From Pseudomonas oryzihabitans (GTDB lineage Bacteria; Pseudomonadota; Gammaproteobacteria; Pseudomonadales; Pseudomonadaceae): a stretch of DNA of 64,000 nt. This document shows, one piece after another, positions 25,507 to 34,911 of the stretch. The stretch covers positions 2,694,001-2,758,000 of the forward strand of contig NZ_CP021645.1 in NCBI RefSeq assembly GCF_006384975.1, given 5' to 3'. A program made the translations under genes and the position numbers. The notes under the pieces are model-generated. The model did not search any database. It was not told where the DNA came from and saw only the letters and a program-made list of their open reading frames with translations. Numbering within the stretch: position 1 is the first letter of the stretch; the number at the start of each line of letters is the position of its first letter.

Positions 25507-27450
25507 ATGAACATCAAACAGAAACTCACCTCGCTTTTCGCGGTAACCGCCTGCCTCCCGGTGATCCTGGTGGCGGGCGTAGTCATCATGAACGTGCGCA
25601 GCCAGGCGACTGACGATTTCGTCGAGAACAGCGGCCGCGAAATCCGCCAGATCGACCGCAATATCCAGCAGTTCTTTTCCGGCATCCAGCAGAATGTCGA
25701 CTTCCTGGCCAAGGAGCCGGGCCTCGTCGGGCTCGCAGGCCTGAAGAACTACAGCGGCGCCGATGCTGCCCAGTTGCCGCAGCCGGAGGTCGGCCAGCAG
25801 GCCCTGGACTATTTCACCCGCTTCGCCAAGACCCATCCCACCACCGCCTACCTCTCGGTCGGTCTGACCGATGGCGGCTACGTCAGCTGGCCGGACGACA
25901 CCAAGCTGGCCAACTACGATCCGCGCGTACGGCCCTGGTACCAGGCCGCCATCGCCAATCCGGGCAAGGTGGTGCGTACCCCGGCCTATTACTGGGCGAC
26001 CGACGACGTCTCCCTGATGGGCGTGGTGCGGACGATGGAAGACGCCAGCGGCAAGCTGCGCGGCGTGGTAGGCCTGGACATCTCTCTTAAGCAGCTCACC
26101 GATCTGGTGAAGAGCATCACCCTGGGCCAGAGCGGCTACCTGATGCTGGTGGAAGACAACGGCAACGTGCTGGTCGACCCCCGCGATCCCAAGCACAACT
26201 TCAAGCAGCTCAAAGAGCTGGGCGACGCCTACCAGACGCTGAACGGCATCCAGAGCGGCCTGGGCGAGGTCAGCCTGAACGGCACCGACTACATGGTCAA
26301 CGTCTACCAGGCCAAGGACCTGGGCTGGAAATTCATCGGCCTGATCGAGCGCAGCGAGGTGATGGGCAAGGCCACCAGCCTGACCTGGCAGATCGCCGGG
26401 ATCACCGCCGTGCTGGCACTGGTGTTCGCCCTGCTCGGCGCGGCCTTCGCCGGCATGATCGTGCGGCCGATCCGCGGGGTGTCCGCCGGCCTGGAATCCA
26501 TCGCCCAGGGCGAAGGCGACCTGACCAAGAGCCTGGAGGTACAGGGCAAGGACGAAACCGCCACCCTGGCCGGTTGGTTCAACCAATTCCTCGCCAGCAT
26601 CCGCCAACTGGTGCAGCGCATCGGCCAGGCTTCGAGCGATCTGCAGCAGGCCTCGCGCACCACGACCGCGGCGGCCACCAGCATGAACGAGGTGGCCGGT
26701 CGCCAGCGCGAGGCCGTGGAGCTGGTCTCCACCGCCTTCAACGAGATGGTCGCCACCTCCAACGAAGTGGCGCGCTCCTGCAGCCAGGCCGCGGCCTCCG
26801 CCGACGCCGGTCACCACCGCGTGCAGGAAGGCTACGGCCAGATCGAAAAGGCTACCGGCAACGTCAACCAGCTCAGCGGCAGCCTGACCCAATCGGCCCA
26901 GGCCATGGCCGTGCTGGAGCAGGACAGCCACAACATCAACACCATCCTCGACACCATCCGCGGCATCGCCGAGCAGACCAACCTGCTGGCGCTCAACGCC
27001 GCCATCGAAGCCGCCCGCGCCGGTGAACAGGGGCGTGGCTTCGCGGTGGTGGCCGACGAGGTCCGCGCCCTGGCCAAGCGGACCGCCGACTCCACCGGCG
27101 AGATCGACGGCCTGCTCGGTAGCCTGGCGCGCCGCACCCAGGAGGTCACCCGGCAGATCGAGACCAGCCTGGAGCTCTCGCAAACCAGCGTGGTCTCCAT
27201 CAACGAAGCCCGCGGCAGCTTCGAGGGCATCCGCAAGTCGGTGGACGAGATCCGCGACCAGGCACTGCAGATCGCCGCGGCGGCCGAGGAACAGCATCAG
27301 GTCGCCGAGGACATCAACCGCCACATCGCCCAGATCCAGGACGACGCCCAGCAGGTGGAAGGCCTGGCCCAGTCCACCACCCGGGACTCCTCGCGCCTGG
27401 CGCAACTCTCCGGCGAACTGGACGGCCTGGTCCGGCGCTTCAAGACCTGA
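25507..27450 (+). CDS. Methyl-accepting chemotaxis protein with dCache sensor
   Basis: A 647-residue chemoreceptor. Helix TM1 (about 10-30) is followed by a periplasmic double-Cache domain (about 35-285) with [16 protein letters not shown] and [18 protein letters not shown]2 (about 298-320) follows, then HAMP ([20 protein letters not shown]) and a cytoplasmic hairpin. The signalling tip contains [20 protein letters not shown]. dCache receptors of this type bind amino acids, amines or organic acids directly. It lies alone between a pseudogene and a terminator. The ligand is unknown. Confidence 0.96.
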   Translation: MNIKQKLTSLFAVTACLPVILVAGVVIMNVRSQATDDFVENSGREIRQIDRNIQQFFSGIQQNVDFLAKEPGLVGLAGLKNYSGADAAQLPQPEVGQQALDYFTRFAKTHPTTAYLSVGLTDGGYVSWPDDTKLANYDPRVRPWYQAAIANPGKVVRTPAYYWATDDVSLMGVVRTMEDASGKLRGVVGLDISLKQLTDLVKSITLGQSGYLMLVEDNGNVLVDPRDPKHNFKQLKELGDAYQTLNGIQSGLGEVSLNGTDYMVNVYQAKDLGWKFIGLIERSEVMGKATSLTWQIAGITAVLALVFALLGAAFAGMIVRPIRGVSAGLESIAQGEGDLTKSLEVQGKDETATLAGWFNQFLASIRQLVQRIGQASSDLQQASRTTTAAATSMNEVAGRQREAVELVSTAFNEMVATSNEVARSCSQAAASADAGHHRVQEGYGQIEKATGNVNQLSGSLTQSAQAMAVLEQDSHNINTILDTIRGIAEQTNLLALNAAIEAARAGEQGRGFAVVADEVRALAKRTADSTGEIDGLLGSLARRTQEVTRQIETSLELSQTSVVSINEARGSFEGIRKSVDEIRDQALQIAAAAEEQHQVAEDINRHIAQIQDDAQQVEGLAQSTTRDSSRLAQLSGELDGLVRRFKT

Positions 27451-27471
27451 TCGTCGACCGCGATGAACGAA

Positions 27472-27501
27472 GCCTCGTCGGTGCTCCCGGCGGGGCTTTT
27501 T
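27472..27501 (+). terminator. Rho-independent terminator after the chemoreceptor gene
   Basis: GCCTCGTCGG (27472-27481) pairs with CCGGCGGGGC (27487-27496) through a 10-bp stem including G-U pairs. TTTTT follows at 27497-27501. It lies 21 bp after the stop codon. Confidence 0.85.
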
Positions 27502-27713
27502 GTTGGGCGGGTTTGGGTGGATGAGGCTGCGCCATCATCCACCCTACAGCTAAACGTTCCGGCCCCCGCATGAATCCGCCCCGACTCGGGACAGCCCCCC
27601 CTCTCCCGCTGGCGGGAGAGGGTTGGGGTGAGGGCAGCCATGTACGGCATGGGTACGCCTGGGTTCGCGTGGATGAGGCTGCGCCGTCATCCACCCTTGT
27701 ATCTCGACTACAG

Positions 27714-27880
27714 CCTCCTCAGGAGGTCATAGTCCCCGACTGATCATCGGGGGAGGATGGCAAGCCGTGTCCACCCTTAGGCCTTTGAGCTTGCAACGTA
27801 GATAGGCTGCCTCCGCCACACTCATCCCCAAGTTCGAACGGTATCTAGAGCCTCTAGAGCTCGTATTGCACAAGGTTGGA
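27714..27880 (+). ncRNA. Predicted IS110 bridge RNA
   Basis: The leading non-coding end starts with a hairpin (CCTCCT-C-AGGAGG, 27714-27726). TCCACCCT at 27770-27777 equals the left target, and CGTAG at 27797-27801 is complementary to the right target CTACG. ACGGTATCT at 27838-27846 equals the left donor end at 28903-28911, and ACAAG at 27870-27874 is complementary to the right donor CTTGT. A TCTAGAG/CTCTAGA stem caps the donor loop. This is the guide layout known for IS621-type bridge RNAs. The exact RNA ends are not known. Confidence 0.75.
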
Positions 27881-27921
27881 CGGGATGACGTGATCGTGAC
27901 TCATCTGAAGGAGGAGACATC

Positions 27922-28893
27922 ATGGCCGTAGTGGTGGGCGTTGATATCGCCAAGCGCAGCTTCGATCTGGCGGTCCTACAGTCCAACGGCAAGTACCGGA
28001 CCAAGGGCAAGCTGAGCAACGACCCGTCAGGCTTCGCGGTCTTTGCAGACTGGCTGCAACAGCATGCCGAGTCAGGCGCTTGGATCGTGATGGAGGCCAC
28101 GGGCATCTATCACGAAGCGCTCGCCGAGCACTTCCATGCTCTGGGCTACCGAATCGCAGTGCTCAATCCAGCACAGATCGCCCGCTATGCGCAAAGCCAG
28201 TTGCAACGCAGCAAGACGGACAAACTCGACGCCAAGCTGATCGCCACCTATGGCCAGCGGCATGAGGATAGTCTGCGAGACTGGCACCCGGAACCTGTGT
28301 CCATCCGCACGCTTCGCGCGCTGACCCGGCGCCTGGAGGACCTCCAATCGCTACGACAGATGGAGTTCAATCGGCTCGAGGTCAGCCCGGAAAAAGTCCA
28401 GGACTCCATCCGGGCAGTCTTGCAGCGGCTTGATGAGCAGATCGCCTGGACGCTTGAACAGATCAAACGCCATATCGACGACGATCCAGACTTACGTGGT
28501 AAGCGCGACCTGCTGGTGAGTATCGACGGCATCGCCGACAAGACCGCCGCTTTGATCCTGGCGGAGCTCGGCGATATCGACCGCTTCGCCAATGCCCGCG
28601 CCGTTACCGCCTTTGCTGGCTTGAACCCACGCCTACAGGAATCCGGTCTCGCGCGCGGCCATGCCTGCCTCTCGCGCATGGGATCAGTCCGCTTACGAAG
28701 TGCGCTATACCTACCCGCTGTCGTGGCGCTGACCTACAACCCGGCTATCAAGGCGCAAGCCGAGCGTCTGAAAGCCAGGGGCAAAAGAGGTAAACAAACC
28801 GTCTGCGCCGCCATGCGTAAGCTGCTGACCATCGCCTATGGCGTGCTCAAATCGGGCAAGCCTTTCGACCCTGCTTTAGCGATTGCACACTGA
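27922..28893 (+). CDS. IS110-family recombinase (transposase)
   Basis: A 323-residue IS110 protein. The N-terminal RuvC-like DEDD domain starts AVVVGVDIAKRSFDLA with Asp8, followed by WIVMEATGIYHEAL and then SKTDKLDAKLIATYG. The C-terminal transposase_20 domain reads LLVSIDGIADKTAALILAEL and VTAFAGLNPRLQESG, which contains the candidate catalytic serine, then LSRMGSVRLRSALYLPAV. It appears intact. The strong ribosome binding site GAAGGAGGAGAC lies just upstream. It works with the bridge RNA to recombine donor and target at CT cores. Confidence 0.96.
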   Translation: MAVVVGVDIAKRSFDLAVLQSNGKYRTKGKLSNDPSGFAVFADWLQQHAESGAWIVMEATGIYHEALAEHFHALGYRIAVLNPAQIARYAQSQLQRSKTDKLDAKLIATYGQRHEDSLRDWHPEPVSIRTLRALTRRLEDLQSLRQMEFNRLEVSPEKVQDSIRAVLQRLDEQIAWTLEQIKRHIDDDPDLRGKRDLLVSIDGIADKTAALILAELGDIDRFANARAVTAFAGLNPRLQESGLARGHACLSRMGSVRLRSALYLPAVVALTYNPAIKAQAERLKARGKRGKQTVCAAMRKLLTIAYGVLKSGKPFDPALAIAH

Positions 28894-29496
28894 GGAACAA
28901 AGACGGTATCTACGGAGTCCCGGCTTCCGCCTGAATCCGCCTCCACTCGGGACAGCCCCCTCTCCCGCCGGCGGGAGAGGGTTGGGGTGAGGGCAGCCGA
29001 GCACGGCATTGGCACGCCAGGGTTCGCGTGGATGAGGCTGCGCCGTCATCCACCGTACGGCTGAACGCTCCAGCCTCCGCCTGAATCCGTCTCCACTCGG
29101 GACAGCCCCCTCTCCCGCTGGCGGGAGAGGGTTGGGGTAAGGGCAGTCGAGCACGGCTTGAGTACGCCAGGGTCTGCGTGGATGAGGCTGCGCCGTCATC
29201 CACCCTACGGAGTCCTGGCTTCCGCCTGAACCCACCTCACACTCGGGACGGCCCCCTCTCCCGCTGGCGGGAGAGGGTTGGGATGAGGGCAGCCGAGCAC
29301 GGCTTGAGTACGCCAGGGTCTGCGTGGATGAGGCTGCGCCGTCATCCACCCTACGGAGTCCCGGCTTCCGCCTGAATCCGCCTCCCGCGCGGGACAGCCC
29401 CCTCTCCCGCTGGCGGGAGAGGGTTGGGGTGAGGGTGGACCGCCCAGTCTCCCCATTGGGCTGCGCGGCGCTCAGTGCCAACCTGCCAGCAGCCCC

Positions 29497-30948
29497 TCAG
29501 GCACCGGACGGCGAACCCTGGTCGCGGTCGTCGCGCAGGCTGCTGTGGGCCGCCTTGCAGATTTCGCGCAGACCGCTCTTGAGGCCCTCCTCCAGGGTGG
29601 GGTGGTAGAAAGGCATATCTAGCAGGGAGCTTGCGGTCTCGCCATGGATCAGCGCCAGCACCAGCAGATGCCCGAGGTGATCCATGCCCGGGCCGACCAT
29701 GGCAGCACCGGTGAGCTTGCCGGTGCCCGGTTCGGCATAGAAGCGGGCGATACCCTCGTTGCGGGCTTCCACCCGGGCGCGGCCCTGGTCGTGGTAGGAG
29801 GAGGTGCCGATCAGACTCCCCGCGTCCGGCGGGCTGCCCAGCACGGCCACCGGCGGATCGGTGAAGATCAGCGAAAATCGCGGCGAGCGCAGGGTGGCCC
29901 GCACCTCGGGATAGCAGGCCGCGTTGTGCCCGGCGATGGCGCCCTCGTCGGATGCCTCGTGGAGGATGGGGCGGTCATGATCGGCATCGCCCGCGATGAA
30001 GATCGACGAGGAGCCGCATTGCATCGTCTGGGGATCGTAGACCGGGGTGCCATGGTCATCCAGCTCGATGCCGGTGGTTTCCAGACCCAACCCTTTCAGC
30101 CGTGGCGGGCGGCCGGCCGCGACCAGTACATAGTCGAAATCGCCCTCGCCGTTCGCGGCGCCGGACCAGGACAACCGCACCCCGTCGCCCTGGCGCCGGG
30201 CATCTACCTCGACGTTCAGGTACAGGGTGAGATCGCGCTCCAGGATCTGCCGCAACTCGGCTTTCACCTCGGCATCCTCGAGTGCCCCTAGGCCGTCGTT
30301 CTGACCAAATAGTGTGACCAATACACCCAGCCGGGCCATCGCCTGAGCCAATTCCAGCCCGACCGGCCCGGTACCTATCACCGCCAGCGAACGCGGCAGG
30401 TCGGCCAACTCGAAGATCGTCTCGTTGGTCAGGGCGCGGTCGCCCAAGGCGTCGAAGGGCGCGGGGACCAGGGGATAGGAGCCGGTGGCAATGACCACGG
30501 TGCGAGCCCGTATCGTCCGACCATCGCTCAGTTGCAGGCGATCCGGTGCCACGAAACGCGCCGTGGCGCGCTGCGCGACACCCTCGGGCAGCTGCTCGAA
30601 GCCCTGCTGGGTAGCCGCCACGAAGTGATCCCGCTCGCGCCGCACCCGCGCCATGACGGCCGCTCCGTCGACCCGCACGTCACCCACCTCGATGCCGAAG
30701 AGGCTGGCGCGCTGGACCTCATGATGGGCTTCCCCGGCGACAATCAACAACTTGGACGGCATGCAGCCCACGGCGGCGCAGGTGGTGCCGGCCCAGCGGT
30801 CATCGATCAGCAAGGTCCGGGCGCCGTGCCGGCGAGCCGCGCGCTCGGCAGCGAGTCCTGCGGTTCCGGCACCGATCACAGCCACGTCGCACTCTAGTGC
30901 TACGGCATCAAGCTCTACTGCGGTGGAACGTTCATCTGCGGCACTCAT
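29497..30948 (-). CDS. Dihydrolipoamide dehydrogenase-like FAD pyridine nucleotide-disulfide oxidoreductase
   Basis: A 483-residue class I flavoprotein disulfide reductase. FAD is bound by VAVIGAGTAGLAAERAAR, and the redox disulfide is in GTTCAAVGCMPSK. The NAD(P) motif is LAVIGTGPVGLELAQAM, and IFIAGDADHDRPILHEA is the second FAD motif. The dimer interface ends FYHPTLEEGLKSGLREI, with the His-Pro-Thr-x-x-Glu of lipoamide dehydrogenases. No dehydrogenase-complex genes are nearby, so it is an orphan Lpd-like protein (dihydrolipoyl, mercuric-like or other substrate). Confidence 0.92.
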   Translation of the reverse strand: MSAADERSTAVELDAVALECDVAVIGAGTAGLAAERAARRHGARTLLIDDRWAGTTCAAVGCMPSKLLIVAGEAHHEVQRASLFGIEVGDVRVDGAAVMARVRRERDHFVAATQQGFEQLPEGVAQRATARFVAPDRLQLSDGRTIRARTVVIATGSYPLVPAPFDALGDRALTNETIFELADLPRSLAVIGTGPVGLELAQAMARLGVLVTLFGQNDGLGALEDAEVKAELRQILERDLTLYLNVEVDARRQGDGVRLSWSGAANGEGDFDYVLVAAGRPPRLKGLGLETTGIELDDHGTPVYDPQTMQCGSSSIFIAGDADHDRPILHEASDEGAIAGHNAACYPEVRATLRSPRFSLIFTDPPVAVLGSPPDAGSLIGTSSYHDQGRARVEARNEGIARFYAEPGTGKLTGAAMVGPGMDHLGHLLVLALIHGETASSLLDMPFYHPTLEEGLKSGLREICKAAHSSLRDDRDQGSPSGA

Positions 30949-31052
30949 GGGGTCACCTGACGTTGCGAGGAGTCATCTGGCTCACGCAGAGCCTCTAGCT
31001 TGGGACCCAAAGCGCAGCGTTGAGGTTGCATTGTCAGCTTGTGACCCACTTC

Positions 31053-31076
31053 GACAAAAATCCGACACTTTTTGTC
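31053..31076. promoter_or_regulatory. Inverted repeat in the gap before the 31182 gene
   Basis: GACAAAAA (31053-31060) and TTTTTGTC (31069-31076) form a perfect 8+8+8 inverted repeat, 106 bp upstream of the 31182 start and 105 bp before the divergent flavoprotein gene. It could be an operator for either gene. A TATACT at 31109-31114 is a possible -10 element. Confidence 0.35.
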
Positions 31077-31181
31077 AGTACTGTCAAATTACATGCCACT
31101 CGTCACCTTATACTGGCGTTATGGAACCATTAGGGTGTCCTATCCTCAATTAGCCACACTAAATGGACAAAGGGCCTTCAC

Positions 31182-31697
31182 ATGGAACGTGACCTCAGCA
31201 AGATCCCGCTCATCACCGATTGGTCCTACCTGATCGCCCTGGAAACCGGTCTGTTCACCCGTGGCGAACTCAGCGGTGCGGTGCTCAAGGCACTGAAGGA
31301 CCAGGCCCGCCTGCTTTCCCGTCGCTATCTGGTGCAGAAGTCCAAACTGGACGTACGCAAGCTGTCGCCTGCCGAGGCCGAGATCCTCGATACGCTCAGC
31401 GATACCGCCGCCAACCTGCGGCGGCGCCAGCGACTGCCACACAACATCGTCAAGAGCCTGCGGGCCGGCGGCCTGATCGCCGCCGTCGAGCGTAGCGTCT
31501 GTGCCGCGGGCATCCTGCAGTGCCACAACGGCTTCTATGAAGATGGCCTGGAGCCCGGCGCCTTCGAACGCATCGTGGCGCGCCATCCGCAGGAATTCGG
31601 CGACCACGCCCGGCAAATCGCTGCTCTCTATCTGGCCCAGGAGACCTCGTCCACCACGGCCACCGCGCCCGATCAAAACCTGCAGGCCAGCGCCTGA
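31182..31697 (+). CDS. Conserved-looking protein of unknown function
   Basis: A 171-residue soluble protein starting MERDLSKIPLITDWSYLIAL. It is helix-rich with a basic stretch SRRYLVQKSKLDVRKL and RRRQRLPHNIVKSLRAGG, and it has two Cys (in VERSVCAAGILQCHNGF). There is no signal peptide. The codon usage is host-like and the frame is well defined, but no strong ribosome binding site is visible. The family was not recognised. The downstream gap 31698-32048 is GC-rich and shows nothing recognisable. Confidence 0.7.
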   Translation: MERDLSKIPLITDWSYLIALETGLFTRGELSGAVLKALKDQARLLSRRYLVQKSKLDVRKLSPAEAEILDTLSDTAANLRRRQRLPHNIVKSLRAGGLIAAVERSVCAAGILQCHNGFYEDGLEPGAFERIVARHPQEFGDHARQIAALYLAQETSSTTATAPDQNLQASA

Positions 31698-32048
31698 TGC
31701 GCGGGATGCTCGCAATCTACGTGGCGGCCGGGAGGCCCCAGCCCACGTCAGCACGCGAGCGTCCTGCGTTTCGGGTCGCCACCACCGTAACGCTGTGTCA
31801 GAGACCTCGGCGCATGACGTCCGCTCGCATGCCGCTCAGCCCCCCATAGCGCCCCGCCCTCGCCCGGCCGCACGGTCAGCCTGACCGGTCGGCTGCCGCC
31901 CAGCCGTTGTCGGCCACGCCGACAGCGACCTTTGCCAGTGCCCGTCCAACCGACGGGCGCCCTTGCCGCTGCCCCATGCAGCGCCGCGCGCCGGATATTT
32001 CCTGGCGGGCGGCGCCGATGGCAGCGGCCACGGCTGCGAGGAGCAGAC

Positions 32049-33101
32049 ATGACTACCGCCAACGCCCCCCACGGGCGCAACAACTTCGATTTCCTCAGAT
32101 TCGCCGCGGCCTCCACCGTGGTCGTCGGTCACAGCTTCTGGCTCTCGGGCCACATCGGTGCCGAGCCGATTCTCAACTTCACCGGCTTCACCGACGCGGC
32201 CAACATCGCCGTCTACGTGTTCTTCGTGATCAGCGGCTTCTTGATCACGGCGTCCTACCAGCGCAGTCGCAACCCCCTGGACTTCCTCGCCAAGCGCGCC
32301 CTGCGCATCTTCCCGGCGTTGATCGTCTCGGTGCTCTTCTCGGTGCTGGTAGTGGGTTGGCTGGCCACCAGCCGCGAGACCAGCGCCTATTTCAGTGATC
32401 GCCAGACCCTGGGGTTCTTCAAGAACATCCTCTTGCTGACGCGCTTCGAGCTGCCCGGCGTCTTTGTCGACAATCCGTTCCCCGACACGGTGAACGGCAG
32501 CTACTGGACCCTGCCCTACGAGGTGTTCATGTACCTGTCGGTGCTGATCATCGGCGTAATGGGGCTGCTGACCCGCTCGGTGGTCATGGCCACCCTGGTG
32601 GTGCTGGTCCTGGGCAACTTCCTGCTGCTGCCGGAGATGGGCATCGCCAGCTTCATGCTGCACAAGGTGTTCAGCCTGGGCATGTTCTTCTTCGCCGGTG
32701 CGCTGCTGCAATTGGCGGGACCGCGCCTCCCCTGGCGACTGGACCTGGCCCTGGCGCTGTGCCTGCTGTCGCTGGCCGCCATCGTCTGGCAGACGCTGCC
32801 GGTGATCCACCTGGTATCCCTGGCCTACGTGATCATCTACCTGGCGCAGGTCCGGATACCGCTGGTGCACGGCTTCGGTCGCTTCGGCGACTATTCCTAC
32901 GGCCTCTACCTGTTCAACTTTCCGGTGCAGCAACTGCTCATGCACTGGTTTCCCGAGCATTTCTCGTTGCCTGGTTTCCTGGCGGTGAGCTATGCCCTCA
33001 CCCTGGGCTGCGCCGTGCTTTCCTGGCACCTGATCGAGGCGCCGGCCTTGCGCTTCAAGCCGCGGCGCAAGCCTCCGACCGTGCCCACCGCGCCGGCCTG
33101 A
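32049..33101 (+). CDS. Acyltransferase 3 (OafA/NodX-like) membrane protein
   Basis: A 350-residue membrane acyltransferase with about ten transmembrane helices. It opens RNNFDFLRFAAASTVVVGHS, with the Arg and the conserved His of the family active site. VYVFFVISGFLITASYQRSR and FLAKRALRIFPALIVSVLFS are the next family motifs. The enzyme class transfers acetyl or similar groups onto surface sugars. GAGGAG lies just before the start. No polysaccharide cluster is adjacent, so the acceptor is unknown. Confidence 0.93.
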   Translation: MTTANAPHGRNNFDFLRFAAASTVVVGHSFWLSGHIGAEPILNFTGFTDAANIAVYVFFVISGFLITASYQRSRNPLDFLAKRALRIFPALIVSVLFSVLVVGWLATSRETSAYFSDRQTLGFFKNILLLTRFELPGVFVDNPFPDTVNGSYWTLPYEVFMYLSVLIIGVMGLLTRSVVMATLVVLVLGNFLLLPEMGIASFMLHKVFSLGMFFFAGALLQLAGPRLPWRLDLALALCLLSLAAIVWQTLPVIHLVSLAYVIIYLAQVRIPLVHGFGRFGDYSYGLYLFNFPVQQLLMHWFPEHFSLPGFLAVSYALTLGCAVLSWHLIEAPALRFKPRRKPPTVPTAPA

Positions 33102-33120
33102 ACCCAGGTGGCCGGTCGGC

Positions 33121-33498
33121 TCAGCCGAGGCGACCGGCCAGGGCGAAGCCGGCCAGCGTCATCAGCAGCGACCCCAGCACATGGAGGGTGACGGTGAGCG
33201 CCGCCCAGCCCAGGCGACCGCTTTGCAGCAGCGTCACCACCTCGGCGGAAAAGGTCGAGAAGGTGGTGAAGCCGCCGCAGAAGCCGGTCACCAGCAGCAG
33301 CTTCCAGTAGGGGTCCAGCCCCGGATAGCGGGTGAACAGGCCCAGGGCCAGACCGATCACGAAACCGCCGACCAGATTCACCAACAGCGTGCCCATGGGC
33401 AGCAGGGGGAACAGCGCATTCAGGCGCAGGCCGACCCACCAGCGGCAGGCGCTCCCCAGGGCTCCCCCGAACATCACCGCGAACAGGGCATAGGGCAT
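33121..33498 (-). CDS. crcB: Fluoride exporter CrcB/Fluc
   Basis: A 125-residue protein with four transmembrane helices, the normal CrcB length. [27 protein letters not shown] and [16 protein letters not shown] are the family signatures, the last including the fluoride-lining Phe/Thr residues. CrcB forms dual-topology dimers that expel fluoride. Its ATG follows the nhaA stop codon by one base, so translation is coupled to nhaA. No fluoride riboswitch was recognised upstream of nhaA. Confidence 0.95.
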   Translation of the reverse strand: MPYALFAVMFGGALGSACRWWVGLRLNALFPLLPMGTLLVNLVGGFVIGLALGLFTRYPGLDPYWKLLLVTGFCGGFTTFSTFSAEVVTLLQSGRLGWAALTVTLHVLGSLLMTLAGFALAGRLG

Positions 33499-33499
33499 C

Positions 33500-34678
33500 T
33501 CAAACTCCTTGGCGACGGCGGTCGGCGAGCAGCAGTACGGCGACTCCCGCCAGGGCCGACAACAGCGACCCCAGCAGCATCCCGATCTTCACCTCGTCGA
33601 CCAGCAAGGGCGCTCCGGGGAAGGCCAGGGCGCCGATGAACAGACTCATGGTGAAACCTATCCCGCAGAGCAGCGCCACGCCATAGAGCTGCAGCCCGTT
33701 GGCGCCTTCCGGCAGGCGTGCCAGACCGCTGCGGATGGCCAGCAGCGCCAGTAGCGAGATACCGATCTGCTTGCCGAGGAACAACCCCAGGGCCACGCCC
33801 AGCGGTACCGGGTCCAGCAGATTGGCCAGGGAGAGGTTGCCCAGGGCCACCCCGGCATTGGCGAAGCCGAATACGGGGACGATGAGGAAGGCCACCCAGG
33901 GGTGCAGGGCGGCCTCCAGCTTGAGCAGCGGCGAGGCATCGTCGGTCTCGGTATCGCCCAAGGGGATGAACAGCGCCAGGATCACCCCGGCCAGGGTCGC
34001 ATGGATGCCCGAGCGCAGCAGGCAGAACCACAGCAGCACGCCGATCAGCAGGTAGGGCAGCAGCGCCTTGACCTTGAGACGATTGAGCACGAAGAGCACG
34101 GCTACCAGGCCTGCCGCGGCCAGCAGCATGGTGGTGGACAAGTCGCTGGTGTAGAACAGGGCGATGATCAGCACGGCGCCGAGGTCGTCGAGAATCGCCA
34201 GGGCCGAGAGAAAGACCTTGAGCGAGGTCGGCACCCGCGAGCCGAGCAGCGAGAGCACCCCGAGGGCGAAGGCGATGTCGGTGGCGGCGGGAATCGCCCA
34301 GCCGGCGAGCGTCTGGGGCTCGTGGCGATTGACCAGGGCATAGATGAGCGCCGGCACCGCCATGCCGCCCAGGGCCGCCAGCCCCGGCAGGGCGCGATCA
34401 CCCCAGGTGGCGAGTTGGCCGACCGCCATCTCGCGCTTGATTTCCAGGCCCACCAGCAGGAAGAAGAGCGCCATCAGGCCATCGTTGATCCAGTGGCCGA
34501 CGGACAGGCCGCCGACATCCAGGTGCAAGGTGGCGAAATAGCCGGTGGCCAAGGGCGAGTTGGCGACGATGAGGGCAAGGGCCGCGGCGATCATCAACAC
34601 GATGCCGCCCGCCGCCTCGGCGGCGCAGAAACGTTGCAGGAAGGCCAGGGCCTTGGCCGGGGAAACCGGGGATGACAT
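33500..34678 (-). CDS. nhaA: Na+/H+ antiporter NhaA
   Basis: A 392-residue antiporter of normal NhaA length. The paired ion-binding aspartates are in [33 protein letters not shown] and [18 protein letters not shown] are further NhaA motifs. The start at 34678 ([13 protein letters not shown]) matches the family, and the in-frame extension upstream lacks conserved character. NhaA exports Na+ in exchange for protons at alkaline pH. It is directly followed by crcB in one operon. Confidence 0.95.
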   Translation of the reverse strand: MSSPVSPAKALAFLQRFCAAEAAGGIVLMIAAALALIVANSPLATGYFATLHLDVGGLSVGHWINDGLMALFFLLVGLEIKREMAVGQLATWGDRALPGLAALGGMAVPALIYALVNRHEPQTLAGWAIPAATDIAFALGVLSLLGSRVPTSLKVFLSALAILDDLGAVLIIALFYTSDLSTTMLLAAAGLVAVLFVLNRLKVKALLPYLLIGVLLWFCLLRSGIHATLAGVILALFIPLGDTETDDASPLLKLEAALHPWVAFLIVPVFGFANAGVALGNLSLANLLDPVPLGVALGLFLGKQIGISLLALLAIRSGLARLPEGANGLQLYGVALLCGIGFTMSLFIGALAFPGAPLLVDEVKIGMLLGSLLSALAGVAVLLLADRRRQGV

Positions 34679-34911
34679 GGGCAGCCGAACTCCGCGCGGC
34701 GGCCCGACCTGCGCTGACGTTGAACCTGTCCTACCGCGCGATTGCGGCGACACCCAGCCAGCAAGGGTACAACGGCCAGGCTATCGAATGCAGCAGCAAA
34801 TCCCGCCTCCGCTCTGGTCCGCGGCTATCGGGCAGGACGGCATAGATAGTCTTGCCAGGGGTCGTTTGACGAGGGACCATCAACGCCCGTTTTGCCCGCC
34901 AGTCCTAGCCC

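Larger units (their letters stand above)
27696..28911 (+). mobile_element. IS110-family insertion sequence with CT core
   Basis: The left flank ends CATCCACC-CT (core 27696-27697) and the right end reads ACGGTAT-CT (core 28910-28911), then the host repeat resumes as ACGGAGTCCCGG. Removing 27698-28911 restores TCCACCCTACGGAG, which is present intact at 29199-29212 and 29345-29358. The element without the duplicated core is 1214 bp. It has a long leading non-coding end (about 224 bp) and a short trailing one (about 17 bp), with no terminal inverted repeats, as expected for the IS110 group. Confidence 0.92.
27515..29447. repeat. Tandem array of about 150-bp intergenic repeat units, split by an IS110 element
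   Basis: Four full units and one partial unit share the order GTGGATGAGGCTGCGCCGTC, ATCCACCCTACGGAGTCCCG, GCTTCCGCCTGAATCCG, then a hairpin CTCTCCCGCTGGCGGGAGAG and GGTTGGGGTGAGGGCAGCC. Approximate unit starts are 27545, 28911, 29053, 29208 and 29353. The first unit is separated from the second by the IS110 element at 27696-28911. The array lies between the chemoreceptor terminator and the convergent flavoprotein gene. No open frame in it looks like a real gene. Confidence 0.85.

Noticed and set aside
27515..29447. CRISPR-like array
   Set aside because: Units are about 150 bp with no short uniform repeat/unique spacer alternation and no cas genes; they are intergenic repeats.
34679..34911. 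Fluoride riboswitch upstream of nhaA-crcB
   Set aside because: On the minus strand I could not find the conserved pseudoknot sequences of the crcB motif in this gap.
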